A DNA stretch of 64,000 bases from Billgrantia desiderata (GTDB lineage: Bacteria; Pseudomonadota; Gammaproteobacteria; Pseudomonadales; Halomonadaceae), in assembly GCA_011742915.1 (NCBI GenBank), contig JAAQTN010000009.1:62001-126000 (forward strand), written 5' to 3'. The translations under genes were made by a program, and so were the position numbers. Below are positions 35,113 through 43,660 of the stretch, one piece after another (the stretch's first letter is position 1; every line of letters starts with the position of its first letter). The notes below the pieces were generated by a model. That model worked only from the letters and a program-made list of their open reading frames with translations. It searched no databases and was not told the origin of the DNA.

Positions 35113-37050
35113 ATGCGCGAGAACCTGACCAAGCTGCTGGCCCTCATGCTGGGCGGGCTGATCCTCTACACCTCGGCGACCGGCCCGTTCGAGAGCATGA
35201 TTCAGCGGGGTATCTTTCTTGCGCTGGTGATCCTGCTGGGGCTGACGCTCTATCCGCTGGGGGCCGGCAAACGCTGGCGGCCGCTGGGGCTGGCCTGCGA
35301 CCTGACGCTGGCCGTCGGCACGGTGCTGGCCTGCGGCTACGTGGTGATGAACCACGAGCGCATTCTCGTCGAGCTGCCCTGGGCCACGCCGCGGGACATG
35401 CTGTTCACCGCCATGCTGCTGATGGCGGTACTGGAACTGTCGCGGCGTGCCATCGGCGTGATCTTCCCGCTGCTGGTGCTGGCGGGGCTGGCCTATGCCT
35501 GGCTCGGCGCAGCCATTCCCGGGCCGCTGGGACACCGCGGCTTCGATCTCTACTACATCACCGAGACGCTCTATCTTGGCGATCTGGGCGTGTGGGGCAT
35601 GCTGGTCGGCGTGGCTGCCACCACCATTGCTGCCTTCGTGCTGTTCGGCTGCCTGCTGCTGCACACCGGCGGCGGTCAGACCTTCATGGACCTGGCGCTG
35701 CGCATCAGCGGGCGCTCGCCGGGCGGTGCCGCCAAGGTGGCCACCGTGGCCTCGGGGCTGTTCGGCATGGTCAGCGGCAGTGCCGTGGCCAACGTGGCCA
35801 CCACCGGCAACTTCACCATCCCGATGATGAAGCGGCTCAAGTACCCGGCGCCCTTCGCCTCGGGGGTGGAGGCGGTGGCTTCCACCGGTGGCCAGATCGC
35901 CCCGCCGATCCTCGGTGCGGCGGCCTTCATCATGGCCGAGATCCTCGGCGAGAGTTATCTGCGCATCGCCCTCGCCGCGCTGCTGCCGGCGATTCTGTTC
36001 TATCTCGGCGTGTTCCTGACCATTCATCTGGTGGCGCGGCGGCGCAACCTGCAGGTGGTGCCCGACGAGGAGCTGCCGAGCTGGCCGGAGGTGCTGCGTC
36101 CGGAGCGGATCATCCCGATCCTGGCGGCGCTGGGCGGGCTCTTCTACGGCGTGCTCTCCGGGCGCTCGATCCAGATGGCGGCTTTCTACGGCATCCTGAT
36201 GACGGTACTGACCTTCGTGCCCTTCGCGCTGCTGGCGCGCACCCCGCTGCGCGAGATCGCCGGCAAGCTGCTCGCGGGGCTGATCGATGCCGGCAAGGGC
36301 ATGGTGATCATCGGCGTGCTGCTGGCCGGTGCGCAGATGCTGGTGGCGATGATCGGCATGACCGGCATCGGCGTGACCCTGGCCAGCCTGATCGTCAACG
36401 TCGGCGGCCAGTCGCTGTTCCTGGTGGCCTTCATCGTCGGCGGCGTGTGTCTGATCCTGGGCATGGGCATTCCCACCACGGCGGCCTACGTACTGGTGGC
36501 CTCGGTGCTCGCACCGGCGCTCACCAGCATCGGCGTCGAACCGCTAATCGCCCACCTGTTCGTGTTTTACTTCGCCACCCTGTCGGTGATCACGCCGCCG
36601 GTGTGCGTGGCGGTGTTCGTCGCGGCGGGCATCGCCGGCACCAACTGGCTGCCGGCGGCGGGGGAGGCGGTGCGCCTGGCGGCGGCGATCTACGTGATTC
36701 CGTTCCTGCTGCTGATCTATCCCGCCCTGGCCGGCTTCGGCGGCGCCTTCGACATCCTGCTGGCCAGCTCCCAGGGCGTGGTGTTCGTGCTCGCCTTCGC
36801 CACGCTGATGTCGCGGGTGGCCGTCACCGGCAACCGGCTGCTCGATGTCGTGGGGCTCGGGCTGGTGGTGGGGCTGGCGCTGATTCCCGGCTGGCTGACC
36901 ACCACCGGCGCCTTGCTGCTGCTGGTGGCGCTCTATGCGCGGCGGCGCCAGCGTCTGGCCGCTTCATCCAGCGATACCGCTGTCGATAACAGATCTGGCA
37001 AGAACAGGCCCGGCACCCAGGGCATGACGGCCAAGGAGACCCACCCATGA
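35113..37050 (+). CDS. TRAP transporter fused 4TM/12TM permease
   Basis: A 645-residue inner-membrane protein in which the small (DctQ, about residues 1-160) and large (DctM, about 165-590) TRAP subunits are fused, the usual form in TAXI systems. Typical stretches are GGGQTFMDLALRISGRSPGGAAKVATVASGLFG (membrane pore), PAPFASGVEAVASTGGQIAPPILG and GMGIPTTAAYVLVA. Its stop overlaps the next ATG (ATGA). It should work with the binding protein just upstream in secondary import of an organic acid. Confidence 0.93.
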   Translation: MRENLTKLLALMLGGLILYTSATGPFESMIQRGIFLALVILLGLTLYPLGAGKRWRPLGLACDLTLAVGTVLACGYVVMNHERILVELPWATPRDMLFTAMLLMAVLELSRRAIGVIFPLLVLAGLAYAWLGAAIPGPLGHRGFDLYYITETLYLGDLGVWGMLVGVAATTIAAFVLFGCLLLHTGGGQTFMDLALRISGRSPGGAAKVATVASGLFGMVSGSAVANVATTGNFTIPMMKRLKYPAPFASGVEAVASTGGQIAPPILGAAAFIMAEILGESYLRIALAALLPAILFYLGVFLTIHLVARRRNLQVVPDEELPSWPEVLRPERIIPILAALGGLFYGVLSGRSIQMAAFYGILMTVLTFVPFALLARTPLREIAGKLLAGLIDAGKGMVIIGVLLAGAQMLVAMIGMTGIGVTLASLIVNVGGQSLFLVAFIVGGVCLILGMGIPTTAAYVLVASVLAPALTSIGVEPLIAHLFVFYFATLSVITPPVCVAVFVAAGIAGTNWLPAAGEAVRLAAAIYVIPFLLLIYPALAGFGGAFDILLASSQGVVFVLAFATLMSRVAVTGNRLLDVVGLGLVVGLALIPGWLTTTGALLLLVALYARRRQRLAASSSDTAVDNRSGKNRPGTQGMTAKETHP

Positions 37051-38465
37051 CCTTTCTGTTGGGCAGCGGCGCCGGCTTTTCCGGCGACCGCACCGATGCC
37101 GCCATTCCCGTGGTGAGAGAGCTGATGCGCCGCGGCCAGCCCGCCGCGCTGATCTTCGAGACCCTGGGCGAGCGCACCCTGGCGGCGGCCCACCGCGCCC
37201 TGCGTGACGACCCAAGCGCAGGCTACGAGCCGTTGTTGGAAGAGCTGCTCACCCCGGTGCTGGACGACTGCCTGCGCCACGGGATTGCCATCCTGGGTAA
37301 CTTCGGTGCGGCCAACCCGGATGGCGCCTGCCGTGTGGTGGCCGAGCTGGTTGCGCGCACGCAGCGGGGCGGGGCGAGGATCGGTCGGGTGCACGGCGAC
37401 GACATCCGCGCACGGTTGAGCGAGATCGATCTCGAGCGCTGGGAGGCGGAGAGCCGCGAGCTGCCCGGCGAAGAGGCGCTGATCTCGGCCAACGTCTATC
37501 TCGGTGCGGAGCCCCTGGTCGAGGCGCTGGCGCTAGGCGCCCAGGTGGTGGTCAGCGGTCGGGTGGCCGACCCGGCGCTGTTCCTGGCGCCGCTGGTGCA
37601 CCACTTCGGCTGGGCCTGGAACGACTGGGATCGCCTGGCCGCCGGCATGATGGCCGGCCATCTGGGCGAGTGCGGCGCTCAGGTCACGGGCGGGTATTTC
37701 GCCGACCCCGGCTGCAAGGAGGTACCGGGGCTGGCCCGGGTCGGCTATCCGATCATCGAGGTGGAGGAAGACGGCAGCCTGGTGGTGACCAAGCCTGCTG
37801 ATACCGGCGGCATGGTGACCGAGCGTACGGTCAAGGAGCAGCTGCTCTACGAGGTGCACGACCCGGCCAACTACCTGACTCCCGATGTGGTGGTGGATCT
37901 TTCCGCCGTGCGGGTAGAGCAGATCGGCCCCGACCGGGTGGCGGTGCGCGGCATTCGCGGCAAGCCGGCGCCGCAGCGACTCAAGACCACCGTCTGCTAC
38001 GAGGGCGGCTGGCAGGGCGAGGCGGAGATCTCCTATGCCGGTCCCAATGCCCTGGCCCGGGCGCAGTTGGCCGCTGAGGTGTTGCGCGAGCGGCTGACCT
38101 TCCGCGCGCCGCCGGAGCTGCGCACGCGGCTGGACATCGTCGGTCATGCCAGCGTGTTCGACAGCGATGCCGGCGACCTGCAGCGCAGCGTTCCGGCAGC
38201 CGCCAGCGGCGACTATCGACTGCGCCTGGCGGCCGAGCACGCCGAGCGACGCTGGGTGGAGCGCGCGACCCAGGAGCTGCTGGCGCTCTACTGCGCCGGC
38301 CCGGCCGGCGGCGGCGGGGTACGCCGGCAGTTCCAGCGGCGCGTATGCACCGCCTCCTACCTGGTTGAGCGCAGCGACGTGGAAGCCTTTGCCGCCCTGT
38401 TCGATACCACTCTTTTCGAGACGAAGATGGCCAACGAGAGGAGAGTCGCCCATGGCGCACGCTGA
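37047..38465 (+). CDS. AtuA/DUF1446 family protein, large part
   Basis: A 472-residue protein of the AtuA (acyclic terpene utilisation)/DUF1446 family: FLLGSGAGFSGDRTDAAIPVV at the start, ANVYLGAEPLVEALALGAQVVVSGRVADPALFLAPL, GHLGECGAQVTGGYFADPG and GGMVTERTVKEQLLYEVHDP. AtuA is needed for citronellol/geraniol breakdown in pseudomonads, but its reaction is not known and most relatives are in other catabolic loci. Long AtuA proteins have a C-terminal domain that is encoded here as the separate next gene. With the TRAP transporter it suggests uptake and use of a carboxylic acid. Confidence 0.85.
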   Translation: MTFLLGSGAGFSGDRTDAAIPVVRELMRRGQPAALIFETLGERTLAAAHRALRDDPSAGYEPLLEELLTPVLDDCLRHGIAILGNFGAANPDGACRVVAELVARTQRGGARIGRVHGDDIRARLSEIDLERWEAESRELPGEEALISANVYLGAEPLVEALALGAQVVVSGRVADPALFLAPLVHHFGWAWNDWDRLAAGMMAGHLGECGAQVTGGYFADPGCKEVPGLARVGYPIIEVEEDGSLVVTKPADTGGMVTERTVKEQLLYEVHDPANYLTPDVVVDLSAVRVEQIGPDRVAVRGIRGKPAPQRLKTTVCYEGGWQGEAEISYAGPNALARAQLAAEVLRERLTFRAPPELRTRLDIVGHASVFDSDAGDLQRSVPAAASGDYRLRLAAEHAERRWVERATQELLALYCAGPAGGGGVRRQFQRRVCTASYLVERSDVEAFAALFDTTLFETKMANERRVAHGAR

Positions 38466-38823
38466 CGTGAACTCGGCCGCGAGCCTCCGGGCGAAACATG
38501 CGGTAGCCCTGCACCGCCTGGCCCATGCCCGTGCCGGCGACAAGGGCGATCGGCTCAACCTGGCGCTGTTCGCCTATGAGCCGAAGCATTACGAGACGCT
38601 GGTGGAAGCGGTCACCGAGGAGCGGGTGCTGGCGCTGTTCGCCCATCGCGGGGCGAGCCGCGTTCGCCGCTACCTGATGCCGGGCCTGGCCGGCATGAAC
38701 CTGGTGATCGACGACGTGCTGCAGGGCGGGGTCAATGGCGCCCTCAACCTGGACGGCCACGGCAAGACACTCTCTTACCTGCTGCTGGGCATGAGCGTGA
38801 CGACCGAAGACGATTCGCTCTAG
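38452..38823 (+). CDS. AtuA-like C-terminal domain protein (small partner)
   Basis: A 123-residue protein matching the C-terminal domain of long AtuA proteins: HRLAHARAGDKGDRLNLALFAYEP, then YLMPGLAGMNLVIDDVLQGGVNGALNLDGHGKTLS. Its ATG lies 14 bases inside the end of the large AtuA gene in another frame, with GAGAGGAG ahead, so the two are translated together and probably form a complex. The split is clean, not a frameshift, because the second part has its own ribosome site. Confidence 0.8.
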   Translation: MAHADVNSAASLRAKHAVALHRLAHARAGDKGDRLNLALFAYEPKHYETLVEAVTEERVLALFAHRGASRVRRYLMPGLAGMNLVIDDVLQGGVNGALNLDGHGKTLSYLLLGMSVTTEDDSL

Positions 38824-38840
38824 ATTCGCTCCTGCAGGCA

Positions 38841-38868
38841 AAACGGGCCACCCTTGGGTGGCCCGTTT
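38841..38868. terminator. Bidirectional terminator between AtuA and nas transport operons
   Basis: AAACGGGCCACCC (38841-38853) pairs with GGGTGGCCCGTTT (38856-38868). The stem has A and T tails at both ends and can end both convergent operons. Confidence 0.85.
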
Positions 38869-38888
38869 GCGCTGGGACAGGACGAGGC

Positions 38889-39764
38889 TCAGGCCTTGGC
38901 CATGCGCTTCTCCTTGGTCTTCTCCTTCTCGTCTTTCTGCTTCTCGTTACCGGCGCCGCGCCGCTGGGCCAGGCTCTCCACCTTGCGCTGCTTCTCGTAG
39001 AGAAAGCGCAGCACTTCCTGGCGGTAGTGGTTGTAGCGCGGGTCGTCGGCCAGGGCGATACGGTCGCGGGGTCGCGGTAGCTCGATGTCGAGTATCTCGC
39101 CGATGCGCGCCGAGGGGCCGTTGGTCAGCATCACGATGCGATCCGAGAGCAGTACCGCCTCGTCTACGTCATGGGTGATCATGATCACGGTGTTGCCCAG
39201 CTCGTCCTGGATGCGCATCACCTCCTCCTGCAGGTGAGCGCGAGTCAGGGCGTCGAGTGCGCCGAAGGGCTCATCGAGCAGCAGCACCTTGGGCTCCATG
39301 GCGAGTGCTCGGGCGATGCCCACGCGCTGCTTCATGCCGCCGGAGATCTCCGCCGGGCGCTTGTCCAGCGCATGCCCCATGCCCACCATCTCCAGGTTCT
39401 TGACGATCCACGCGTGGCGCTCGGCCTTGCTCTTGGTGCGCGCACAGGTCTTGTTCACCGCCAAGGCCACGTTCTCGTAGACGGTGAGCCAGGGCAGCAG
39501 CGAGTGGTTCTGGAACACCACGCTGCGGTCGGGTCCCGGCGAATTGACCTCCTTGCCGTCGAGAATCACCGCCCCGGAGGTGGACTCGGTCAGCCCGGCG
39601 ACGATGTTGAGCAGGGTCGACTTGCCGCAGCCGGAATGGCCGATGATGGAGATGTACTCGCCGCGGTCCACGGTCAGGTCGATGCCCTTGAGCACCTGGC
39701 TCTCCACGCCCTTGGCGGTGAAGGTCATGTCGACGTTCTCGATACTCAGATAGCGGTTGCTCAT
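38889..39764 (-). CDS. nasD: Nitrate ABC transporter ATP-binding protein
   Basis: ATPase of the nitrate/nitrite importer. The 291-residue protein has Walker A GHSGCGKST, the family-typical VFQNHSLLPWLTVYENV, signature ISGGMKQRV, Walker B VLLLDEPFGALD and switch His in ITHDVDEA. The NrtC/NrtD/NasD branch is recognised by this Q-loop region. The C-terminus is a lysine- and glutamate-rich tail (NEKQKDEKEKTKEKRMAK) without a domain. GAGGAG lies before ATG 39764; the frame to 39971 is not used. Third gene of nasF-nasE-nasD. Symbols follow the Klebsiella order. Confidence 0.9.
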   Translation of the reverse strand: MSNRYLSIENVDMTFTAKGVESQVLKGIDLTVDRGEYISIIGHSGCGKSTLLNIVAGLTESTSGAVILDGKEVNSPGPDRSVVFQNHSLLPWLTVYENVALAVNKTCARTKSKAERHAWIVKNLEMVGMGHALDKRPAEISGGMKQRVGIARALAMEPKVLLLDEPFGALDALTRAHLQEEVMRIQDELGNTVIMITHDVDEAVLLSDRIVMLTNGPSARIGEILDIELPRPRDRIALADDPRYNHYRQEVLRFLYEKQRKVESLAQRRGAGNEKQKDEKEKTKEKRMAKA

Positions 39765-39775
39765 GTTGTTGCTCC

Positions 39776-40630
39776 TCAGCCTTGGGCGGTGCCGCGGGTC
39801 ACCCGGCTGCCGATGAAGGCGACCAGGCGGTCGAGGACGAAGCCGACGATGCCGACGTAGACCAGCGCCAGGATGATGTCGCTGATCATCGAGGCGTTCC
39901 AGGCGTCCCAGATGAAGAAGCCGATGCCCACGCCGCCGATCAGCATCTCGGCGGCGACGATGGCCAGCCACGACAGGCCGACGCCGATGCGCAGCCCCGA
40001 GAAGATGTAGGGCGCGGCGGCGGGTAGCATGATGCGGGTGAAATACTCCATGCCGTTGAGGCGCAGCACCCGGGCCACGTTGCGGTAGTCCTCGGGGATG
40101 TTACGAATGCCCACCGAGGTGTTGATGATGATCGGCCAGATCGCGGTGATGAAGATCACGAAGATCGCCGAGGGAGTGCTGTCCTGGAAGCCGGCTAGCG
40201 AGATCGGCAGCCAGGCCAGCGGCGGCACGGTACGCAGCACCTGGAACACCGGGTCGAGGCCGCGCATGGCCCAGGTCGACTGCCCCACCAGCACGCCCAG
40301 CGCGATGCCTGCCACCACGGCCAGCGAATAGCCGTAGGCCACCCGCTCGAGGCTGGCCAGTATCTGCCAGGCCATGCCCACGTCGTTGCCGCCATGGTTG
40401 TAGAACGGATTGACGATCAGCTCCCAGGTATCGCGCAGCACCTGGGAAGGGGGCGGCAGCACGGCACCAGGGGAGGAGCACAGCAGCTCCCACAGGATGC
40501 CGAGCAGGGCGATGATCACCACCGGTGGCAGCACCCGCTGCACCAGCACTTGCTGCATGGCGGCGAAATCGGGAGCCCAATGGAGCGAGGCCGTCTTGGC
40601 CATTGTGTTGCTGCGTTGCATGCTACTCAT
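39776..40630 (-). CDS. nasE: Nitrate ABC transporter permease
   Basis: Inner-membrane permease of the nitrate importer (NrtB/NasE/SsuC-like). The 284-residue protein has about six helices and the ABC-permease EAA-type loop in NVARVLRLNGMEYFTRIMLPAAAPYIFSGLRIG. AAGGAGA precedes ATG 40630; the frame to 40726 has no support upstream. It is 25 bases after nasF and 11 bases before nasD, so the three are one operon behind the leader at 42001-42104. Confidence 0.92.
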   Translation of the reverse strand: MSSMQRSNTMAKTASLHWAPDFAAMQQVLVQRVLPPVVIIALLGILWELLCSSPGAVLPPPSQVLRDTWELIVNPFYNHGGNDVGMAWQILASLERVAYGYSLAVVAGIALGVLVGQSTWAMRGLDPVFQVLRTVPPLAWLPISLAGFQDSTPSAIFVIFITAIWPIIINTSVGIRNIPEDYRNVARVLRLNGMEYFTRIMLPAAAPYIFSGLRIGVGLSWLAIVAAEMLIGGVGIGFFIWDAWNASMISDIILALVYVGIVGFVLDRLVAFIGSRVTRGTAQG

Positions 40631-40655
40631 GACGATGTCTCCTTCTCGTGCGAGA

Positions 40656-41960
40656 TCAGGCGAGGCGCTTGATCTCGAGGCTGTCGAGATAGGCCTGGGG
40701 ATCTTCGGGATCGAAGGTCTTGCCATCGAAGAACGTTTCCACGCCGCGGGAGGTGGAATCGGGAATGTCGGCGGAGTCGATGCCGAGAGCGGCAGCCGCT
40801 TCGCGCCACAGGTCCTCGCGGTTGACCTGTTCGATCAGCGCCTGGCTGTCGAAGTCCTGCGGCAGGTAGCCCCAGCGCTTGTTCTCGGTGAGGAACCACA
40901 GGTCATGGCTCTTGAACGGGTAGGAGGCCTGGTGTTTCCAGTAGCGCATCATCTGCGGATGGTCTTCGATCACCAGACCGGTGCCGTAGTCGAAGTTGCC
41001 CTGGATGCGGTCGATCAGATCGGCATAGGGGGCATGAATCCAGCGCCGACGGGAGCAGATCTGGGCCATCTCCTCGTGGTTGGCCGGGTCCTCGCACCAC
41101 ATCTGCGCTTCCATGATCGCCATCAGCAGCGCCCGGGTGGCATTGGGATTGGCCTCGACGTAATCGCTTCTCAAGGCGAAGGCTTTTTCGGGGTGGTCGT
41201 TCCAAATCTCACCGGTGGTATTGGCGGTATAGCCGATGCCCTGGTTGATCAGCTGACGGTTCCACGGCTCGCAGACGCAGAAGGTCTCCATGCTGCCGAC
41301 CCGCATGTTGGCCACCATCTGGGCCGGCGGCACCACGATAGTGGAAATGTCGCGGTTGGGATCGATGCCGCCGGCGGCCATCCAGTAGCGAATCCACATG
41401 TCGTGGGTACCACCGGGGAAGGTCATGGCGGCATTGACGGCATCGCCGCCGCTGCGCTTGGCGGCGATGGCCTCGGCGAACTCGGCGGTGTCGAGTCTCA
41501 CTTTGAGATCGGCATGCTCGTTGCCCACCGAGATGCACTGGCCGTTGAGGTTGAGCCGCGCCAGGATGCTCATCGGCACCGGCACGTTGTTGGGGGTCAT
41601 GGCGCCGCTGGCAATGAGATAGGGCATCGGCGTGAGGATATGGGCACCGTCGATGCCGTTGCGCTGCGAACCAAGTACCAGGTTGTCGCGGGTGGTACCC
41701 CAGGAGGACTGCTTGAGTACCTCCACATCGGTCATGCCGTGGGCGGCGAAGAAGCCCTTTTCCACCGCCACGAACAGCGGCGCGGCGTCGGTCAGAGCGA
41801 TGAAGCCGAGCTTGGCCGAGGTGGTTTCGGGCCGTCCGCTGGCCACGGCCCAACTCAGCGGCAGGCTGCTGAGCAGAGCGGTACCGCCCACGACGCCGGC
41901 GGTCTGCTGCAGAAAACGGCGGCGGTCGAGTCCGGGATTGCCCTTGTTGGTCTTGTTCAT
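40656..41960 (-). CDS. nasF: Nitrate ABC transporter substrate-binding protein (Tat signal)
   Basis: A 434-residue NrtA/NasF-type nitrate-binding protein. It has a twin-arginine signal (DRRRFLQQTAGVVGG, about residues 12-26), so it is exported folded, and the NrtA patterns KLGFIALTDAAPLFVAVEKGFFAAHG, GTTRDNLVLGSQRNGIDGAHILTPMP, TFPGGTHDMWIRYWMAAGGI and ETFCVCEPWNRQLI with likely nitrate-binding Trp and His residues. GGGAG precedes ATG 41960. It is the first gene of the operon and, unlike NasS, clearly exported. Confidence 0.93.
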   Translation of the reverse strand: MNKTNKGNPGLDRRRFLQQTAGVVGGTALLSSLPLSWAVASGRPETTSAKLGFIALTDAAPLFVAVEKGFFAAHGMTDVEVLKQSSWGTTRDNLVLGSQRNGIDGAHILTPMPYLIASGAMTPNNVPVPMSILARLNLNGQCISVGNEHADLKVRLDTAEFAEAIAAKRSGGDAVNAAMTFPGGTHDMWIRYWMAAGGIDPNRDISTIVVPPAQMVANMRVGSMETFCVCEPWNRQLINQGIGYTANTTGEIWNDHPEKAFALRSDYVEANPNATRALLMAIMEAQMWCEDPANHEEMAQICSRRRWIHAPYADLIDRIQGNFDYGTGLVIEDHPQMMRYWKHQASYPFKSHDLWFLTENKRWGYLPQDFDSQALIEQVNREDLWREAAAALGIDSADIPDSTSRGVETFFDGKTFDPEDPQAYLDSLEIKRLA

Positions 41961-42000
41961 GGATATGGCTCCCAATAAGAAGTGTCTGGCCAAATAAAGA

Positions 42001-42104
42001 CGGCGCCTGCCCCGATTCGCATGACGATGTCACGGGAACCTGGGCAGACGCCGTTGTCTGGTCCTGGTGCTGCATGGAAGCGCTGAACCGTCGTTGACTC
42101 AGCG
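42001..42104 (-). promoter_or_regulatory. ANTAR-type two-hairpin antiterminator and terminator, leader of nasFED
   Basis: On the minus strand, P1 (42104-42081) has a 9-pair stem CGCTGAGTC/GGTTCAGCG (two G-U pairs) around the hexaloop AACGAC. P2 (42060-42045) is CAGAC/GTCTG around AACGGC. Both loops have A1 and G4. The terminator stem CGGCGTCTGCCC (42053-42042) with GGGCAGGCGCCG (42012-42001) uses part of P2 and is followed by TCTTTATTT, a clear rho-independent terminator. This is the best-formed of the three leaders in the window. The remaining bases from 42134 to 42277 hold only AT-rich upstream DNA. Confidence 0.88.
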
Positions 42105-42117
42105 GACGGTAAGGCTT

Positions 42118-42133
42118 TGCAGCTTGGGTGCCA
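42118..42133 (-). promoter_or_regulatory. Sigma-54-type promoter of nasFED
   Basis: TGGCACCCAAGCTGCA on the minus strand matches TGGCAC-N5-TTGCA with one change and the required GG to GC spacing. RNA would start about 12 bases downstream, right before hairpin P1 at 42104, so promoter and leader fit each other. Confidence 0.75.
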
Positions 42134-42277
42134 TTGCGTCTTTTTATCGATTTATTTCATTTAAAATCAATTCGTTGCTATTTCATTTGTGATGCCTGTC
42201 AAGAGGTGTGTCCGACTCACAGGCGCCGAGACGGTGCGCTCGGGTTGTGCGATGCACCATTGCTGCCTGTGTCATCT

Positions 42278-43570
42278 TCAGGACTCGATCCCCGTTTCGG
42301 CCGTTGGCTGGAGGATGTCGGCCAGCCCCAATACGGTCTGGGCGATCTCGGCCATGCTCTTGCTCTGGTCCATGGCCATCTTGCGCAGAAAGGCGTAGGC
42401 CTGCTCCTCGCTCATCTTCTGGTGGGACATGATCAGGCCCTTGGCACGCTCGATCAGCTTGCGCTCGCGCAGCGCCCGGCGTGTGTCCTCCAATTCGTCG
42501 CTCAGGGCCTGCAGGCGCCCGGCCTGGGCGCGCATCAGCTCCACCAGTGAGCGATTGAGCGAGGAGCCTACCACCCGGGCGGTGACCTCGCCGAGCTCCT
42601 GGCTGGCGCTGCCGTCGAGCAACTCCACCAACTGCTGACACACGCCCGGCAAGGCATCGTTCAGCTGTCGGGTCAGCTCCTCCCGCTGTGTCAGGCTACG
42701 CCGTGCATCCAGAGTCCGCGTCAGGCACAGGCTGGTCAGTTCGCCGATCATGAAGGTTTCGACCCGCTGCATGGCGTCGATCCGCCAAGTGGTCAATTCG
42801 TACCAGGTCTCGCCCAGGGTGCTGGCGTTCTCCGGCAGCGCAACGTCGCCGCAGGCCATCTCGCGCAGTTGCTGAATGCCGGCCAGCGTGCGGCCGGGCA
42901 TCTCCTGCTGCCACAGTTGGCGCACCGCCTCGCTGGTGAATTCGAGGCAGGTGTCGAAGCAGCGCTGCTGGGCGTCGATCAGGTGCAGCAGCAGCTGGCG
43001 ATGGGCGTCGTCGAAGGTGCCGGAAGTGAAGCCGGCGGCGCCGCAGGCGCGCTCCTGGCCGGCCAGCTCCTTGCCCTGCATCAGGTGAAAGATGGCAACC
43101 AGGGCCAGGGTGATGTCGGGGTCGCCGGCGGTATCGGCGACTTCGAACACCACCGAGAGCAGGGCGCTGATGAGCTGATTGTACGATTGCGTTGCCGCAT
43201 CGGGGCTGGTGCCGAGTGCGGCGATGTCGTCACGCAGTGCGTCCAGGCCTTCCAGGGCGTGCCAGACGAAGGCGACCCGCTTCAGCAAGCGGGCGGTGGT
43301 GGCGGGGCGACCGGCGGTTTCGCCCAGCGCCTCCAAGCGGGTGCGCAGGGCGCGCTCGGTAGCCTGGCACTCGTCGATACGCTCCTGACGGCGCTCGGCA
43401 AAGCGCTGTCCGCCGGAGGCCAGATAGACGTTGGAGGCGCCACGCTCCTTTTGCAGCGCATGGATGAAACGACTGACGTCGCCGACGATGTCGCAGGCGG
43501 CGGTAAGGTGCTCGAGATCGTCGATTTCGCAGCGCTTGGCTGCCAGCAGCAGGCATTCGGCGGGTGTCAT
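42278..43570 (-). CDS. nasR: Nitrate/nitrite-sensing antiterminator NasR (NIT + ANTAR)
   Basis: NasR binds nitrate or nitrite through an all-helical NIT domain and then binds leader RNA to prevent termination. The 430-residue protein has the NIT domain (about 30-310; DVSRFIHALQKERGASNVYLASGG carries the nitrate-contacting helix with the conserved Arg) and a C-terminal ANTAR domain (about 360-420; RALRERKLIERAKGLIMSHQKMSEEQAYAFLRKMAMDQ). The order nasR then nasFED is that of Klebsiella. It starts 90 bases after narK on the same strand, with a perfect 12-pair hairpin (43591-43617) between them. Confidence 0.93.
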   Translation of the reverse strand: MTPAECLLLAAKRCEIDDLEHLTAACDIVGDVSRFIHALQKERGASNVYLASGGQRFAERRQERIDECQATERALRTRLEALGETAGRPATTARLLKRVAFVWHALEGLDALRDDIAALGTSPDAATQSYNQLISALLSVVFEVADTAGDPDITLALVAIFHLMQGKELAGQERACGAAGFTSGTFDDAHRQLLLHLIDAQQRCFDTCLEFTSEAVRQLWQQEMPGRTLAGIQQLREMACGDVALPENASTLGETWYELTTWRIDAMQRVETFMIGELTSLCLTRTLDARRSLTQREELTRQLNDALPGVCQQLVELLDGSASQELGEVTARVVGSSLNRSLVELMRAQAGRLQALSDELEDTRRALRERKLIERAKGLIMSHQKMSEEQAYAFLRKMAMDQSKSMAEIAQTVLGLADILQPTAETGIES

Positions 43571-43590
43571 GGCTCACCTCATTCACGCAA

Positions 43591-43617
43591 TGGCCGCCGC
43601 CCCGAGGGCGGCGGCCA
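43591..43617. repeat. Perfect 12-pair hairpin between narK and nasR
   Basis: TGGCCGCCGCCC (43591-43602) is the exact complement of GGGCGGCGGCCA (43606-43617), loop CGA. There is no T-run, so it may attenuate or stabilise the RNA between narK and nasR and not end it. Confidence 0.6.
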
Positions 43618-43660
43618 GTTTGGGCAAGCATTGCGGCAGTGAGTGCCGCTGTGCTTGCGA

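Noticed and set aside
43591-43617. Hairpin between narK and nasR as a fourth ANTAR target
   Set aside because: The loop has three bases and there is no second hairpin with A1/G4, so it does not fit the motif.
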